Below are positions 27,825-37,088 of a stretch of DNA of 64,000 nt, piece after piece. The translations under genes were made by a program, and so were the position numbers. The stretch's first letter is position 1; every line of letters begins with the position of its first letter. Where the stretch lies: the NCBI RefSeq assembly GCF_009797935.1, contig NZ_VOLC01000003.1:62001-126000 (forward strand). The letters run 5' to 3'. The DNA comes from Lunatibacter salilacus (GTDB lineage: Bacteria > Bacteroidota > Bacteroidia > Cytophagales > Cyclobacteriaceae). The notes under the pieces are model-generated. The model was not told the DNA's origin. It searched no databases and saw nothing but the letters and a program-made list of their open reading frames with translations.

Positions 27825-28997
27825 ATGAAGCCCGAAATATCATGTTCGTTGAAATATGGCTTGTTTGCGGGGGCATCTTTCCTGCTTCCTGCCATTTATC
27901 ATGTGCCCTTAATGAATTTTCTGGGGCTTACTTCCGTTCATGTGTTTTTTATTGGCCTAACCGCTATTATTACTCTTTTTGTTATTGTTCATGCCTATTA
28001 TACTTCGTTGCGATATGAACGTTTAGAAGACAAACTGGAAAAACGATACAGGTTGATATTTGAAAAATTGCCGAATTGCGTTTGGGTAATTGCGGATGAC
28101 AATTTCCGAATACTCACAGCTAATGAGCTTGCCCTAGAAAAATACAGTTCTTTTTCCAAGCGGTTCGGGGATAAGTTGTTCACTTCGCTGTTTCAGGAAC
28201 CTGAAAAAGTTAAATTTGAGTTGATTAGGCAGCCCTATACGATCCGGAATCTCGTGATGATAGATAAAAACTATGATCCAAGGCACGTGGATTTGTTTTC
28301 CATGCCTTTTTTATATGATGGAAAAGACTGTGTAATGGTATTGGCGGTTGATCATTCTGAGATTCACCACTCTTTACATGAAAATATGTTGCTCAATGAT
28401 TCATTAAAAGAACAGAATAAGCGGCTTAGGGAATTTTCCTTTGTTCATTCCCATCATATCCGAAGTCATTTAGCAAATATATTAGGTATTATCAATTTGA
28501 CTGGTGACCAGGATACAATCTCACGGGAAGTGTTGAATATGTTGCGAACCTCGGCAAAAAAGTTGGATAAAGAAATTAAAAAGGTAAATCAAATATTGAT
28601 GGAACAAAGTGACATAAACGCAAATGAAACAAGGAGAAGTCAACCCTCCAAGGTTATTATCTTCGTTGATGATGACAAAGTCCAACATATGATCAACAAA
28701 CGCATTCTATTAAAAATCAATCCCAACTTGGAATTGGTTTTTTTTGAAAACCCATATGATGCCTTGAGTTGGTTGGAGAAAAATATGGCAGACATTTTGC
28801 TTCTTGATATTAATATGCCCGAAATGGAAGGTTGGGATTTTTTAAAGCTCATGGAAGAAAGAGGAATTAAAATGGAAGTAAAGATGTTAACTTCCTCGTT
28901 GGATCCGATGGATATAGAGAAAAGTTACGGATTTGATATGGTGAGTGGTTTTTTGGTAAAACCTCTTAGGAAAGAAGTGATCGATGAGTTTTTGTAA
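27825..28997 (+). CDS. Membrane PAS-DHp-receiver protein lacking a kinase ATPase domain
   Basis: About 390 residues. Two N-terminal membrane segments (about 15-60) are followed by a short PAS-like domain (about 75-180, ENLPNCVWVIADDN-like), then a dimerisation/phosphoacceptor helix pair with FSFVHSHHIRSHLANILGII, where the His after FSFVHS is the candidate phosphoacceptor. A receiver domain follows directly (IIFVDDDKVQ, LLLDINMPEMEGWDF with the phosphorylatable Asp, KPLRKE). There is no N-box, G1 or G2 ATP-binding block anywhere. So it cannot autophosphorylate alone and probably relays phosphate from another kinase. The ATG at 27825 is preferred to GTG 27816. No output domain. Confidence 0.75.
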   Translation: MKPEISCSLKYGLFAGASFLLPAIYHVPLMNFLGLTSVHVFFIGLTAIITLFVIVHAYYTSLRYERLEDKLEKRYRLIFEKLPNCVWVIADDNFRILTANELALEKYSSFSKRFGDKLFTSLFQEPEKVKFELIRQPYTIRNLVMIDKNYDPRHVDLFSMPFLYDGKDCVMVLAVDHSEIHHSLHENMLLNDSLKEQNKRLREFSFVHSHHIRSHLANILGIINLTGDQDTISREVLNMLRTSAKKLDKEIKKVNQILMEQSDINANETRRSQPSKVIIFVDDDKVQHMINKRILLKINPNLELVFFENPYDALSWLEKNMADILLLDINMPEMEGWDFLKLMEERGIKMEVKMLTSSLDPMDIEKSYGFDMVSGFLVKPLRKEVIDEFL

Positions 28998-29017
28998 TCC
29001 TCGGCCATCCCTTATTT

Positions 29018-29025
29018 TATTTTTG
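29018..29025 (+). promoter_or_regulatory. -7 promoter element (TAnnTTTG) for the mla operon
   Basis: TATTTTTG lies 32-39 bases upstream of the mlaE-like ATG at 29057. It matches the Bacteroidota -7 consensus in an AT-rich gap. A TTTTTG at 28989-28994 is a loose -33 candidate, a little too far. Confidence 0.5.
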
Positions 29026-29056
29026 TCATGAGTTAGGTTCAAATTAATCAGTAGTA

Positions 29057-29854
29057 ATGTCTAAAGAATCACCAAAATTATCTTATTTTCTGGGGAAAAG
29101 ACTTAATAAATTCTTTTCGGGATTGGCAAGTGCTTATCGCTTCGTCCTAAAATTCTTTAGGGAAGTATGGTTTCCTCCCTATGAGTTTAAGGAGTTTATT
29201 CGTCAGTGCTATCAGATAGGGTACAATTCCCTTCCATTAATTTCCCTGACAGGTTTTATCGTAGGTATCGTTTTTACCAATCAATCAAGGCCTTCGCTTA
29301 CGGAATTTGGTGCTGCATCGTGGCTTCCGGCTTTAATTTCCATTGCGGTGGTTCGGGCTATGGGTCCCTTGGTGACAGCATTGATTGCGGCTGGCAAAGT
29401 TGGATCAAGCATTGGTGCTGAAATTGGCTCCATGAAGGTAACCGAACAGATAGACGCCATGGAGGTTTCCGCTACAAACCCCTTTAAGTTTTTGGTGGTG
29501 AGTCGGGTTTTGGCGAGCACGCTTATGATACCTGTATTGGTCATGTATACTGATTTTGTGGCGCTTATGGGGTCATTCTTGAGTGTCAATAAAAATGAAC
29601 TGGTTAGTCTTTCGACGTTTTTTGTACAGGTTTTTGATGCCTTGACGTTCTTGGATATTACCGCATCCCTTTTGAAATCACTGGTTTTTGGATTTACAAT
29701 CGGCATAGTGGGATGCTATAAGGGATACAATTCTACGAAAGGTACAGAGGGTGTAGGTAAGGCAGCCAATGCAGCGGTTGTAATGGCAATGTTCCTGATA
29801 TTTATAGAGGAATTACTGTCGTTACAGATTACAAATTACTTCAGACAAATGTAA
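29057..29854 (+). CDS. mlaE: MlaE family lipid ABC transporter permease
   Basis: A 265-residue inner-membrane permease. The conserved MlaE block is clear: AAGKVGSSIGAEIGSMKVTEQIDAMEVSATNPFKFLV, followed by SRVLASTLMIPVLV. Five or so hydrophobic segments span residues about 50-260. It forms the channel of the MCE-type transporter that moves phospholipids between inner and outer membranes. The ATP-binding gene starts 2 bases after its stop, and the MCE subunit gene overlaps that one, giving a compact mlaEFD operon. Confidence 0.93.
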   Translation: MSKESPKLSYFLGKRLNKFFSGLASAYRFVLKFFREVWFPPYEFKEFIRQCYQIGYNSLPLISLTGFIVGIVFTNQSRPSLTEFGAASWLPALISIAVVRAMGPLVTALIAAGKVGSSIGAEIGSMKVTEQIDAMEVSATNPFKFLVVSRVLASTLMIPVLVMYTDFVALMGSFLSVNKNELVSLSTFFVQVFDALTFLDITASLLKSLVFGFTIGIVGCYKGYNSTKGTEGVGKAANAAVVMAMFLIFIEELLSLQITNYFRQM

Positions 29855-29856
29855 GC

Positions 29857-30606
29857 ATGCAAGACAAGGTTGTAGAAATAAACGGACTTACCAAGTCATT
29901 CGGAGAGCTAGATGTTCTCATGGGAGTGGACTTGAATTTATATAATGGCGAAAACCTAGCTGTGCTGGGGAAGTCAGGTAGTGGAAAATCGGTACTTATT
30001 AAGATAATGGTTGGCTTATTAAGCCAAGATGAGGGGTCATGTAAGGTTTTAGGAGAAGAAGTAATTGACCTTCCCGCAAAACGGCTTAATGCATTGAGGC
30101 TTAAAATTGGCTTTTCATTTCAAGCGTCTGCCCTATACGATAGTATGACAGTCAAAGAAAATTTGGAATTTCCTCTGGTTCGAAACGTAAAGGGTTTGGG
30201 TACTGCGGAAAAAAACCGCCTCGTTGAGGAAGTTTTGGATGGCGTTGGCCTTTTAAATACCCTAAACCAGATGCCCTCAGAACTTTCTGGTGGTCAGCGG
30301 AAACGGATCGGTATTGCACGTACATTGATATTAAAACCTAAGATCATGCTTTATGATGAACCTACTGCAGGGCTAGACCCCATTACCTGTGTAGAAATCA
30401 ATAACTTGATCAATCAAGTAAATGAGGAATACCATACTTCTTCTATTATTATTACCCACGATCTGACTTGTGCTAAATCTACTGGAGACCGGGTGGCAAT
30501 CTTGCTTGACGGGAAATTTAGTGCACAGGGAAAATTCGAAGAGGTTTTCCGCCTTCCGGATGAAAGAATAAAATCATTTTATGACTATAATTTTATCAAC
30601 ACATGA
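29857..30606 (+). CDS. mlaF: MlaF family lipid ABC transporter ATP-binding protein
   Basis: A 249-residue ABC ATPase. Walker A is GKSGSGKS (38-45), the Q-loop is in GFSFQASALYDSMTV, the signature is LSGGQRKRIGIART, Walker B is IMLYDEPTAGLDP, and the switch His is in IIITHDLT. It powers the MlaE permease. Its stop overlaps the start of the MCE gene by four bases, so translation is coupled. Confidence 0.94.
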   Translation: MQDKVVEINGLTKSFGELDVLMGVDLNLYNGENLAVLGKSGSGKSVLIKIMVGLLSQDEGSCKVLGEEVIDLPAKRLNALRLKIGFSFQASALYDSMTVKENLEFPLVRNVKGLGTAEKNRLVEEVLDGVGLLNTLNQMPSELSGGQRKRIGIARTLILKPKIMLYDEPTAGLDPITCVEINNLINQVNEEYHTSSIIITHDLTCAKSTGDRVAILLDGKFSAQGKFEEVFRLPDERIKSFYDYNFINT

Positions 30607-31583
30607 GAGACGATAATAAAACAACCGTAATCGTTGGCATTTTTGTCCTTGTCGGCATCATCATATTGATTGCAGGTATAATGACATTGGGGTCTCAGCA
30701 GAAGACCTTTGGAAAAAACTTTCGGGTGACAACGGTATTTGATGACATAGCTGGCCTACAGACTGGAAATAATGTTTGGTTCTCCGGAGTGAAGATTGGG
30801 ACGGTCCGGAAAATCAATTTCTATGGGGAATCGCAAGTGGAAATCGAAATGAATCTGGATGCAAACACCAAAGACTATATCCGCAAAAATTCCAAGGCAA
30901 CCATCAGTTCTGACGGGCTGATAGGAAATAAAATCATCGTGATTTATGGAGGTACCTCAGATGCCGGATCAATTGCAGAAGGTGATCGGCTAGAGGCAGT
31001 AATGCCACTAGATACTGACAAGATGATGGAGACCCTACAGGAAAACAACAATAACCTTGTAAGCATCACCGAAGACCTTAAGGTGCTGACGCATAAAATA
31101 GCTGGTGGGGAAGGAATTGTTGGAGCCTTGTTAACTGATAGTTTACTAGCTCAAAATTTCCGGGGATTGATGGGAGATTTAAATCAAACAGCATCAAGAA
31201 GCAACCGATTGACATCGGAGTTGGTCCAGTTTTCACAAAAACTTAATCAGAAAGGAACAACTATCGACAGTTTCCTAAGCGATACTACACTTTATGCTTC
31301 CCTTCAAGGAACTGCCAAAGGATTGGAAGCTACTCTTGAGGAGGCAAATACTGTCACCAATAACCTAAAAGTTGCTACTGAGAAGCTAGCCTCCCCAGAT
31401 AATCCGGCGGGCATGATCCTGAACGACGAAGAATTTGCAGCTTATATGAAGAGTGCTATGGGCAATTTGGACCAAAGTGCGGAATCATTTAATGAAACGC
31501 TGGATGCATTAAAGTACCACTGGTTTTTTAGAAGGTCTTTCCGAAAAAGCGAAAGGGCAAAAGAAGAAAGTGAAAACGAATAA
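30603..31583 (+). CDS. mlaD: MCE-domain lipid transport protein (MlaD type)
   Basis: A 326-residue protein anchored by one N-terminal membrane helix (VIVGIFVLVGIIILIAGIMTLG). The MCE domain follows at about 37-120 (DDIAGLQTGNNVWFSGVKIGTV and ISSDGLIGNKIIVIYGG). The long helical C-terminal half with repeated Leu/Asn pattern is the extension seen in Bacteroidota MlaD proteins and may form a coiled channel. It acts in the periplasm, binding lipid between the permease and the outer membrane. A terminator follows 10 bases after the stop. Confidence 0.92.
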   Translation: MRDDNKTTVIVGIFVLVGIIILIAGIMTLGSQQKTFGKNFRVTTVFDDIAGLQTGNNVWFSGVKIGTVRKINFYGESQVEIEMNLDANTKDYIRKNSKATISSDGLIGNKIIVIYGGTSDAGSIAEGDRLEAVMPLDTDKMMETLQENNNNLVSITEDLKVLTHKIAGGEGIVGALLTDSLLAQNFRGLMGDLNQTASRSNRLTSELVQFSQKLNQKGTTIDSFLSDTTLYASLQGTAKGLEATLEEANTVTNNLKVATEKLASPDNPAGMILNDEEFAAYMKSAMGNLDQSAESFNETLDALKYHWFFRRSFRKSERAKEESENE

Positions 31584-31592
31584 GAATTAGTT

Positions 31593-31623
31593 AAAAGCGG
31601 ATATTATCCGCTTTTTTCTTTTT
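31593..31623 (+). terminator. Rho-independent terminator of the mla operon
   Basis: AAAAGCGGA (31593-31601) pairs perfectly with TCCGCTTTT (31607-31615) over a 5-base loop and is followed by a T-rich run. It closes mlaEFD before the aconitase gene. Confidence 0.88.
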
Positions 31624-31757
31624 AATACAATTTCTATTTAAGACCAATGGGAGTTAAGTTATAGAAATTGGACAAAAAAGCTTATATTGAGGAATTAAAG
31701 GAAGTTGCATCAAGTTATTTACTTGTACCAATTTTTAACCAGCAAAATACGTTACCT

Positions 31758-34538
31758 ATGTCATTAGACCCATACAAAATCAAAAAAACACTTCGTACCA
31801 CTCAGGGAGAATTGTCTTACTGGAGTTTGGAGGAACTCCAAAATCAAGGCCACGGAATAAAAAAACTTCCGTTTTCTATACGGATCCTGCTTGAAAACGC
31901 CCTTCGTAATTTCGATGATTTTGCAATTACAAAAGAAAACTTGGAAACTCTTTTGGATTGGAAACCGGCGTCTTCGGATAAGGACATTCCATTCAAGCCT
32001 GCCCGGGTGCTAATGCAGGATTTTACGGGTGTTCCCGCAGTAGTCGACATAGCTTCCCTCAGGGCAGAAGCTGTGAGAAAAGGAAAAGATCCTAATGACA
32101 TAAACCCCCTGATTCCGGTGGACTTAGTTATTGACCATTCTGTTCAAGTTGATTTTTTTGGCACCGACTATTCGTATAAAAAAAATGTTGACGTGGAATA
32201 TGAGCGTAACGGGGAACGCTATGAATTTTTGAAATGGGCGCAGAAATCATTTGATAACTTTTCTGTTGTACCTCCAGGAATGGGAATTTGTCATCAGGTA
32301 AATCTTGAGTATCTAGCCCAGGGTGTTATAGCCCGGGACGGGAATGTATTTCCTGACACCTTGGTGGGAACAGATTCACATACCCCGATGGTCAACGGTA
32401 TCGGAGTAGTCGGTTGGGGTGTCGGTGGTATCGAAGCCGAGGCTGCGATATTGGGCCAACCCATTTATTTTATCATGCCCCAAGTGGTTGGACTCAAGCT
32501 TACGGGTAAACTTCCTCTTGGAACCACGGCCACCGACATGGTTTTAACGATTACCGAATTGCTTCGCAGACATAGTGTCGTCGGTAAATTTGTAGAAGTT
32601 TTCGGATCCGGACTCGATCATCTTTCGGTTCCCGATAGAGCCACCATATCCAACATGTCTCCGGAATTTGGATGCACCGTCACCTACTTCCCAATTGATG
32701 ACAGGACGCTGGACTATATGGCGAAGACAAACCGAAACGAAGATCAGATAAAACTGGTAGAAACCTATGCTAAGGCAAACATGCTTTGGAGAAAGGATGA
32801 GGATGAAATTGTATATTCTAAGGTTGTGGAATTGGATCTTGGCACTGTGGAGCCCACCGTTTCAGGTCCTAAAAGGCCCCAAGACAAAATATTGCTTCGG
32901 GACTTCAAGAACAAATTTGGAAGTTTGCTTAGGGATGCCCACGGAAGGGAATATATCCCCATTGACAAGCGCGAAGATGGACGTTGGTTTGGAGAAGGTG
33001 GGAGCAATCAGCCGATTGAGACGGAATCCCTGAAAGAAGAAGATGACATTGAAATAGAGACAAAAATTAAAAATGGGTTAAAGTCTGTCGTGGTTAAAAT
33101 CCACAATGAAAAGTTCGCACTACACGATGGATCAGTAGTCATAGCCGCCATCACCTCATGTACCAATACCTCCAATCCCAGTGTTATGGTAGGCGCTGGA
33201 TTGATCGCCAAGAAAGCAAGGCAACGGGGTCTGGATGTCAAGCCTTGGGTGAAAACCTCTTTGGCTCCCGGATCCAAAGTAGTTACGGATTACCTTCAAA
33301 ATTCCGGTTTGTTGGAAGATTTGGAAGCACTTCGCTTTCATGTGGTGGGATACGGATGTACCTCATGCATAGGGAACTCGGGGCCACTTCCCAGGCACAT
33401 TGCCCAGGCTGTGGAGGAAAATGATCTTATCGTTGCTTCAGTGTTGTCCGGTAATAGAAATTTTGAAGCACGGGTTCATCCCCAAGTAAAAATGAATTAC
33501 CTGATGTCGCCCATGTTGGTCGTCGCGTACGCCCTTGCAGGCCGTGTGGATGTCGACCTCAACGAGGAACCACTGGGATATGACCCGAATTTGGAGCCCG
33601 TTTATCTTAAAGATATCTGGCCTACTCAGGAAGAAATATTTGAAGTCATAAACAGGGTGCTTTCCCCTCAGGATTATAAAAACAGCTACGGAGAAATATT
33701 CGAAGGAAATGAGCAGTGGAAAGCCTTGACCGCTCCTTCGGATAAGGTATACCAGTGGTCTGACAGCTCCACTTATATTAAACAAGCCCCCTTCTTTGAA
33801 GGGATTTCATCGGAAGTACCTGAACCGCAGGATATTTCTGGAGCACAGGTGTTGCTCAAATTGGGAGATTCAATTACTACCGACCACATTTCCCCAGCAG
33901 GATCTTTTGCTTCCCATTCTCCGGCTGGTAAATTCCTTATTGAAAAGGGGATAGATCCATCTGATTTCAACTCATATGGTTCTCGAAGAGGAAATGATGA
34001 GGTAATGGTAAGGGGTACATTTGCCAATGTCCGCATAAAAAATCAATTGGCTGAAAGAGAGGGCGGCTATACTGTCCACATTCCATCTGGGGAGGAAATG
34101 TCCGTGTATGACGCTTCCAAGAAATATCAGGCTGATGCCACTCCGTTGGTAGTTCTCGCCGGTAAGGAATATGGTAGCGGAAGCTCCCGTGACTGGGCGG
34201 CGAAGGGTACCAGTCTATTGGGAATCAAAGCGGTTCTTGCAGAAAGCTACGAACGTATTCACCGGAGCAATCTGGTAGGTATGGGGGTGCTCCCACTTCA
34301 ATATATGGAGGGCCAGACTGCTGAAACACTCGGGCTATCCGGTTTAGAAACTATTCATATTTCGGGAATCTCAGAGGGTTTGAGCCCATTGAAAACCCTT
34401 CAGGTGAAAGCTAGCAGACAGGATGGTTCTACCATTTCTTTCGAAGTGATTGGACGGTTGGATAGTGCCATTGAGATAGCCTACTACAAAAACGGAGGCA
34501 TTCTCCACTATGTATTGCGGCAGTTCTTGTCGAAATAA
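31758..34538 (+). CDS. acnA: Aconitate hydratase (AcnA type)
   Basis: About 926 residues. It isomerises citrate and isocitrate in the TCA cycle using a [4Fe-4S] cluster. The cluster cysteines are visible in AITSCTNTSNPS and VGYGCTSCIGNSGPL. The N-terminal VDLVIDHSVQVDFFGT, GICHQVNLEYLA and GTDSHTPMVNGIGVVGWGVGGIEAEA blocks and the C-terminal swivel domain (YGSRRGNDEVMVRGTFANVR, GKEYGSGSSRDWAAKG) are intact. ATG 31758 (MSLDPYKI) matches the usual N-terminus; an upstream TTG at 31668 in the same frame would add 30 non-conserved residues. It stands alone with its own terminator. Confidence 0.94.
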   Translation: MSLDPYKIKKTLRTTQGELSYWSLEELQNQGHGIKKLPFSIRILLENALRNFDDFAITKENLETLLDWKPASSDKDIPFKPARVLMQDFTGVPAVVDIASLRAEAVRKGKDPNDINPLIPVDLVIDHSVQVDFFGTDYSYKKNVDVEYERNGERYEFLKWAQKSFDNFSVVPPGMGICHQVNLEYLAQGVIARDGNVFPDTLVGTDSHTPMVNGIGVVGWGVGGIEAEAAILGQPIYFIMPQVVGLKLTGKLPLGTTATDMVLTITELLRRHSVVGKFVEVFGSGLDHLSVPDRATISNMSPEFGCTVTYFPIDDRTLDYMAKTNRNEDQIKLVETYAKANMLWRKDEDEIVYSKVVELDLGTVEPTVSGPKRPQDKILLRDFKNKFGSLLRDAHGREYIPIDKREDGRWFGEGGSNQPIETESLKEEDDIEIETKIKNGLKSVVVKIHNEKFALHDGSVVIAAITSCTNTSNPSVMVGAGLIAKKARQRGLDVKPWVKTSLAPGSKVVTDYLQNSGLLEDLEALRFHVVGYGCTSCIGNSGPLPRHIAQAVEENDLIVASVLSGNRNFEARVHPQVKMNYLMSPMLVVAYALAGRVDVDLNEEPLGYDPNLEPVYLKDIWPTQEEIFEVINRVLSPQDYKNSYGEIFEGNEQWKALTAPSDKVYQWSDSSTYIKQAPFFEGISSEVPEPQDISGAQVLLKLGDSITTDHISPAGSFASHSPAGKFLIEKGIDPSDFNSYGSRRGNDEVMVRGTFANVRIKNQLAEREGGYTVHIPSGEEMSVYDASKKYQADATPLVVLAGKEYGSGSSRDWAAKGTSLLGIKAVLAESYERIHRSNLVGMGVLPLQYMEGQTAETLGLSGLETIHISGISEGLSPLKTLQVKASRQDGSTISFEVIGRLDSAIEIAYYKNGGILHYVLRQFLSK

Positions 34539-34558
34539 TCCCGATGAGAATCAATACA

Positions 34559-34592
34559 AAAGCCCTATTGTTAGCCTAACAGTAGGGCTTTT
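34559..34592 (+). terminator. Rho-independent terminator of acnA
   Basis: AAAGCCCTATTGTTA and TAACAGTAGGGCTTTT form a 13-bp stem with one wobble pair and a short GCC loop, starting about 20 bases after the acnA stop. Confidence 0.8.
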
Positions 34593-34614
34593 CCGTTTGG
34601 CATTGTAAAAAATT

Positions 34615-34783
34615 GACCACGAAGGACACAAAGGGATCACGAAGGTCACAAAGAAATTTATAAAAAGTAGGGTTTCCTTTAGTTAAATAAAAAGCCCAAA
34701 AGGGACATGAGATCATCAAGACCACAAAGAATTAAAAAGAAACTTTGTGCCCTCTGAGCAAACTCCGTGTCCTCCTTGGTTCC
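34615..34783. repeat. Imperfect inverted-repeat mosaic element (CACGAAGGACACAAAG type)
   Basis: The left end (34615-34655) contains two tandem copies of a CACGAAGGWCACAAAG motif; a further partial copy lies near 34720 (ACCACAAAGAATT). The right end (34741-34783) carries the inverse (CTTTGTGCC, CCGTGTCCTCCTTGGTTCCC), so the ends can pair. Such elements occur in many intergenic positions in Bacteroidota genomes. No ORF is supported inside it. Confidence 0.65.
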
Positions 34784-34817
34784 CTTTTTTTACCTGCGAA
34801 TGACCTTTTCACTTTTG

Positions 34818-35231
34818 TCAAGGGTTTTTTTTGAGTATTTTGGCAAAAGCGACCACATTTGGATACATGTTCTTTTCACCAAGTACTTCGTCTGGGGAGA
34901 AGTAGCGGATTTCCACACATTCTGGGGTAGGTTTGAATTTTTCGTGTTCAAGCCTGGTCTCGTACACTACATTCGAAATATGCACGCCCTTGTGATTGAT
35001 ACAAGTAAAGAAATGACTAGGCTGATTGGCGATGAAGGTAGTTTTCAGTGACATTTCTTCCCAAATTTCCCTTTTCAATCCCTCATGGGGTGACTCTCCA
35101 AAGTCCAAGCCACCCCCTGGAAGTTCCCAAAGCCCATTATCCTCTTTTACCAGCATAAATTTGTTTTCATCATTTAGTATAATCGCTTTTACACTTATCC
35201 GGTAAAAACACTCAGGGATAGTTATGGCCAT
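34818..35231 (-). CDS. NUDIX hydrolase
   Basis: A 137-residue NUDIX protein. The box is GGLDFGESPHEGLKREIWEE, matching G-x5-E-x7-RE-U-x-EE, followed by MSLK where G is usual. The NUDIX fold hydrolyses nucleoside diphosphates linked to another moiety; the substrate cannot be told. It begins MAITIPECFYRISVKAII, suggesting the mutT-like/NADH-pyrophosphatase-like class. It is in the same direction as the nitrilase gene upstream, 21 bases apart, so co-transcription is likely. Confidence 0.85.
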   Translation of the reverse strand: MAITIPECFYRISVKAIILNDENKFMLVKEDNGLWELPGGGLDFGESPHEGLKREIWEEMSLKTTFIANQPSHFFTCINHKGVHISNVVYETRLEHEKFKPTPECVEIRYFSPDEVLGEKNMYPNVVAFAKILKKNP

Positions 35232-35252
35232 ATAAGGTGATGGAGTTTAATG

Positions 35253-36203
35253 TTACGGTTTGGGTATCCACACTACTTTTTGCTCAGAAATATGATCCGC
35301 TCTCAAAATATCGCCGTAAAGCTCAGGCCTTCGGGCTTTCCTGTACCGGTAGCCTCCTGCTTGGGTAAGTTTTTCGGGAGTGACCGTTGCGATAGTCATG
35401 TCATCGTCCAATTTTCGGCATTCTGCAATGATGTCTCCAAACGGATCCAGAATCATGGAGCAGCCATTTTTCAACTGGTCGTCGTCCATACCAATTGGAT
35501 TGGAAAACACCACGTAAATCCCATTGTCATAGGCCCGTGCGGGCAGCCATTTCATTAACCAAGCCCGTCCTTTTAACCCGTCAAATTCAATTCTTAGAGA
35601 AGTGGGGTCTTGGTTTCTGTTTTTCCATAAGGCCGGATCGACAAATCCCGCCCCCGGCCTAGTAGATGGTGTACACATCGTAACATGGGGCATAAAGATA
35701 ATATCCGCTCCCAATAAATTTGTAGCCCGCACATTTTCGATGATATTGTTATCATAGCAGATCAGAATACCACATTTCCATCCATACAAATCAAACACAC
35801 AAAAAGAATTACCCGGCTTGATGTGGGGATTGATAAACGGATGGAGCTTTCGGTATTTTGCTACCAATCCATTTTCGTCAACGCAAACATAGGCTTTGAA
35901 TATGTCGTCGTTCCTGTCTTTCTCAAATAATCCTGCCAAGATCGCTATTTGATAGGTTTTCGCGATTTCCTGCAGGCGTATTATGCTGGGACCGTTGGGT
36001 ATTATTTCCGCAAGATCCAGCATTTGGTCTTTGGTTAGGTTTCGGGCAAAAGTGTAGCCTGTGATTGAGCATTCATGAAAGGCAATGACCTTTACCCCTT
36101 CCTCAGAGGCCTTGTGGCAAAAAGACTCAATAATAGCCAAATTGTGGTCTTTGTCCCCACTTTTGTTCTCAAATTGTACCGATGCTATCTTGATAGGATC
36201 CAT
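35253..36203 (-). CDS. Carbon-nitrogen hydrolase (nitrilase superfamily)
   Basis: A 316-residue nitrilase-fold amidase. The catalytic triad is in place: Glu in AFHECSITGY (near 42), Lys in KYRKLHPFI (near 113) and Cys in GILICYDNN (near 149). It hydrolyses a non-peptide C-N bond, but the amide substrate is unknown. No signal peptide; cytoplasmic. The NUDIX gene starts 21 bases downstream. Length is typical for the superfamily. Confidence 0.87.
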   Translation of the reverse strand: MDPIKIASVQFENKSGDKDHNLAIIESFCHKASEEGVKVIAFHECSITGYTFARNLTKDQMLDLAEIIPNGPSIIRLQEIAKTYQIAILAGLFEKDRNDDIFKAYVCVDENGLVAKYRKLHPFINPHIKPGNSFCVFDLYGWKCGILICYDNNIIENVRATNLLGADIIFMPHVTMCTPSTRPGAGFVDPALWKNRNQDPTSLRIEFDGLKGRAWLMKWLPARAYDNGIYVVFSNPIGMDDDQLKNGCSMILDPFGDIIAECRKLDDDMTIATVTPEKLTQAGGYRYRKARRPELYGDILRADHISEQKVVWIPKP

Positions 36204-36320
36204 AAGGTTAGGTTATTTACACACAATTTCCAAAGGGCCGGATGACCCCATGAAATTAAAGTAGTCGACAAGATAACCATTATTTGTTTTTTTGGGAAAA
36301 GTTTTACCCAAGGGCAAATG

Positions 36321-36361
36321 AAAAAACCCGAATTACATCCATATAGGGATTGCAATTCGGG
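36321..36361 (-). terminator. Rho-independent terminator of the 125-aa secreted protein gene
   Basis: On the minus strand CCCGAATT (36361-36354) pairs with AATTCGGG (36334-36327), then runs into TTTTTTC. It lies about 41 bases beyond the stop of the gene at 36402. Confidence 0.75.
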
Positions 36362-36401
36362 CTAAAATTGTTGAATTGAAAATAAGGTGGTGGCAGTGCT
36401 T

Positions 36402-36779
36402 TTATTTTTCGATTTTCTTTTCCGGAAGAATGATGTAGAAGGTTCTTTCAGGATATAGCAACTCTTCTGCTTCGGTGAGTTTCCCCTTACATTCGTAGGC
36501 AGGTAGGCCAGGGTCTGCCGGTACCCGTAATTTTTTTAACTGAAAGCTGACATAATTACCCAATGGGGGAACAGCAATGGGCATTGGGTTTTCGCTGTTG
36601 ATTTTCAGTTCAGTCATTCCGACTTTGTCGGTGAAAGTTTCATCCAATTGATACGAGTCAAACTCCTGGTATAAGGTCACAGACTTTGCTGGGAAAGTTT
36701 CCATTCCTGTTACATCTTGGCCAAATGTTTGGAAAGAAATCAAACAAGCAAATATTATAGGGATCATTAGCTTTTTCAT
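36402..36779 (-). CDS. Small secreted hypothetical protein, 125 aa
   Basis: I do not recognise the family. It has a clear signal peptide (MKKLMIPIIFACLISFQTFGQ, cleavage after GQ), then about 100 residues rich in Pro and acidic groups, with LKKLRVPADPGLPAYECKGKLTEAEEL in the middle. One Cys remains after processing. It has its own terminator, so it is likely transcribed alone. Periplasmic or secreted. Confidence 0.65.
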   Translation of the reverse strand: MKKLMIPIIFACLISFQTFGQDVTGMETFPAKSVTLYQEFDSYQLDETFTDKVGMTELKINSENPMPIAVPPLGNYVSFQLKKLRVPADPGLPAYECKGKLTEAEELLYPERTFYIILPEKKIEK

Positions 36780-37088
36780 AACACAAAAGTTTTAGATGAA
36801 ACGTTACGTTGTCAATATATTGGTTATAATTCAAAAATCATACTATTTTGTAAACCAATTTAAAAAAAGATAAAAATCTTTTTTTCATGAAGAGTGGTCA
36901 CCTCATTATTTGGATGGGAAAAATATAGAAATTTTATCGATTTATCCACGAAGAAATCAACCTGTCTCCGACAGGAACAAGCGACGGTTTGCTTTCATCT
37001 TTTTATCCGGGTCACCTTGAATGGCGCAAGTGTCAATTTGTTGTTTTCACTAATTTTCAAAGATAATAAGGAAGTACTTCCTCAAGCT
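36780..37088. other. Intergenic stretch, no gene seen
   Basis: AT-rich 309 bases. It carries a small perfect hairpin at 36961-36975 (CCTGTC TCC GACAGG) with no T-tract. A near-match -7 element (TATATTGA on the minus strand, near 36820) may belong to the 125-aa gene. No supported coding sequence. Confidence 0.4.

Noticed and set aside
36961-36975. Small hairpin as a terminator
   Set aside because: No T-tract on either strand and no gene ends beside it.
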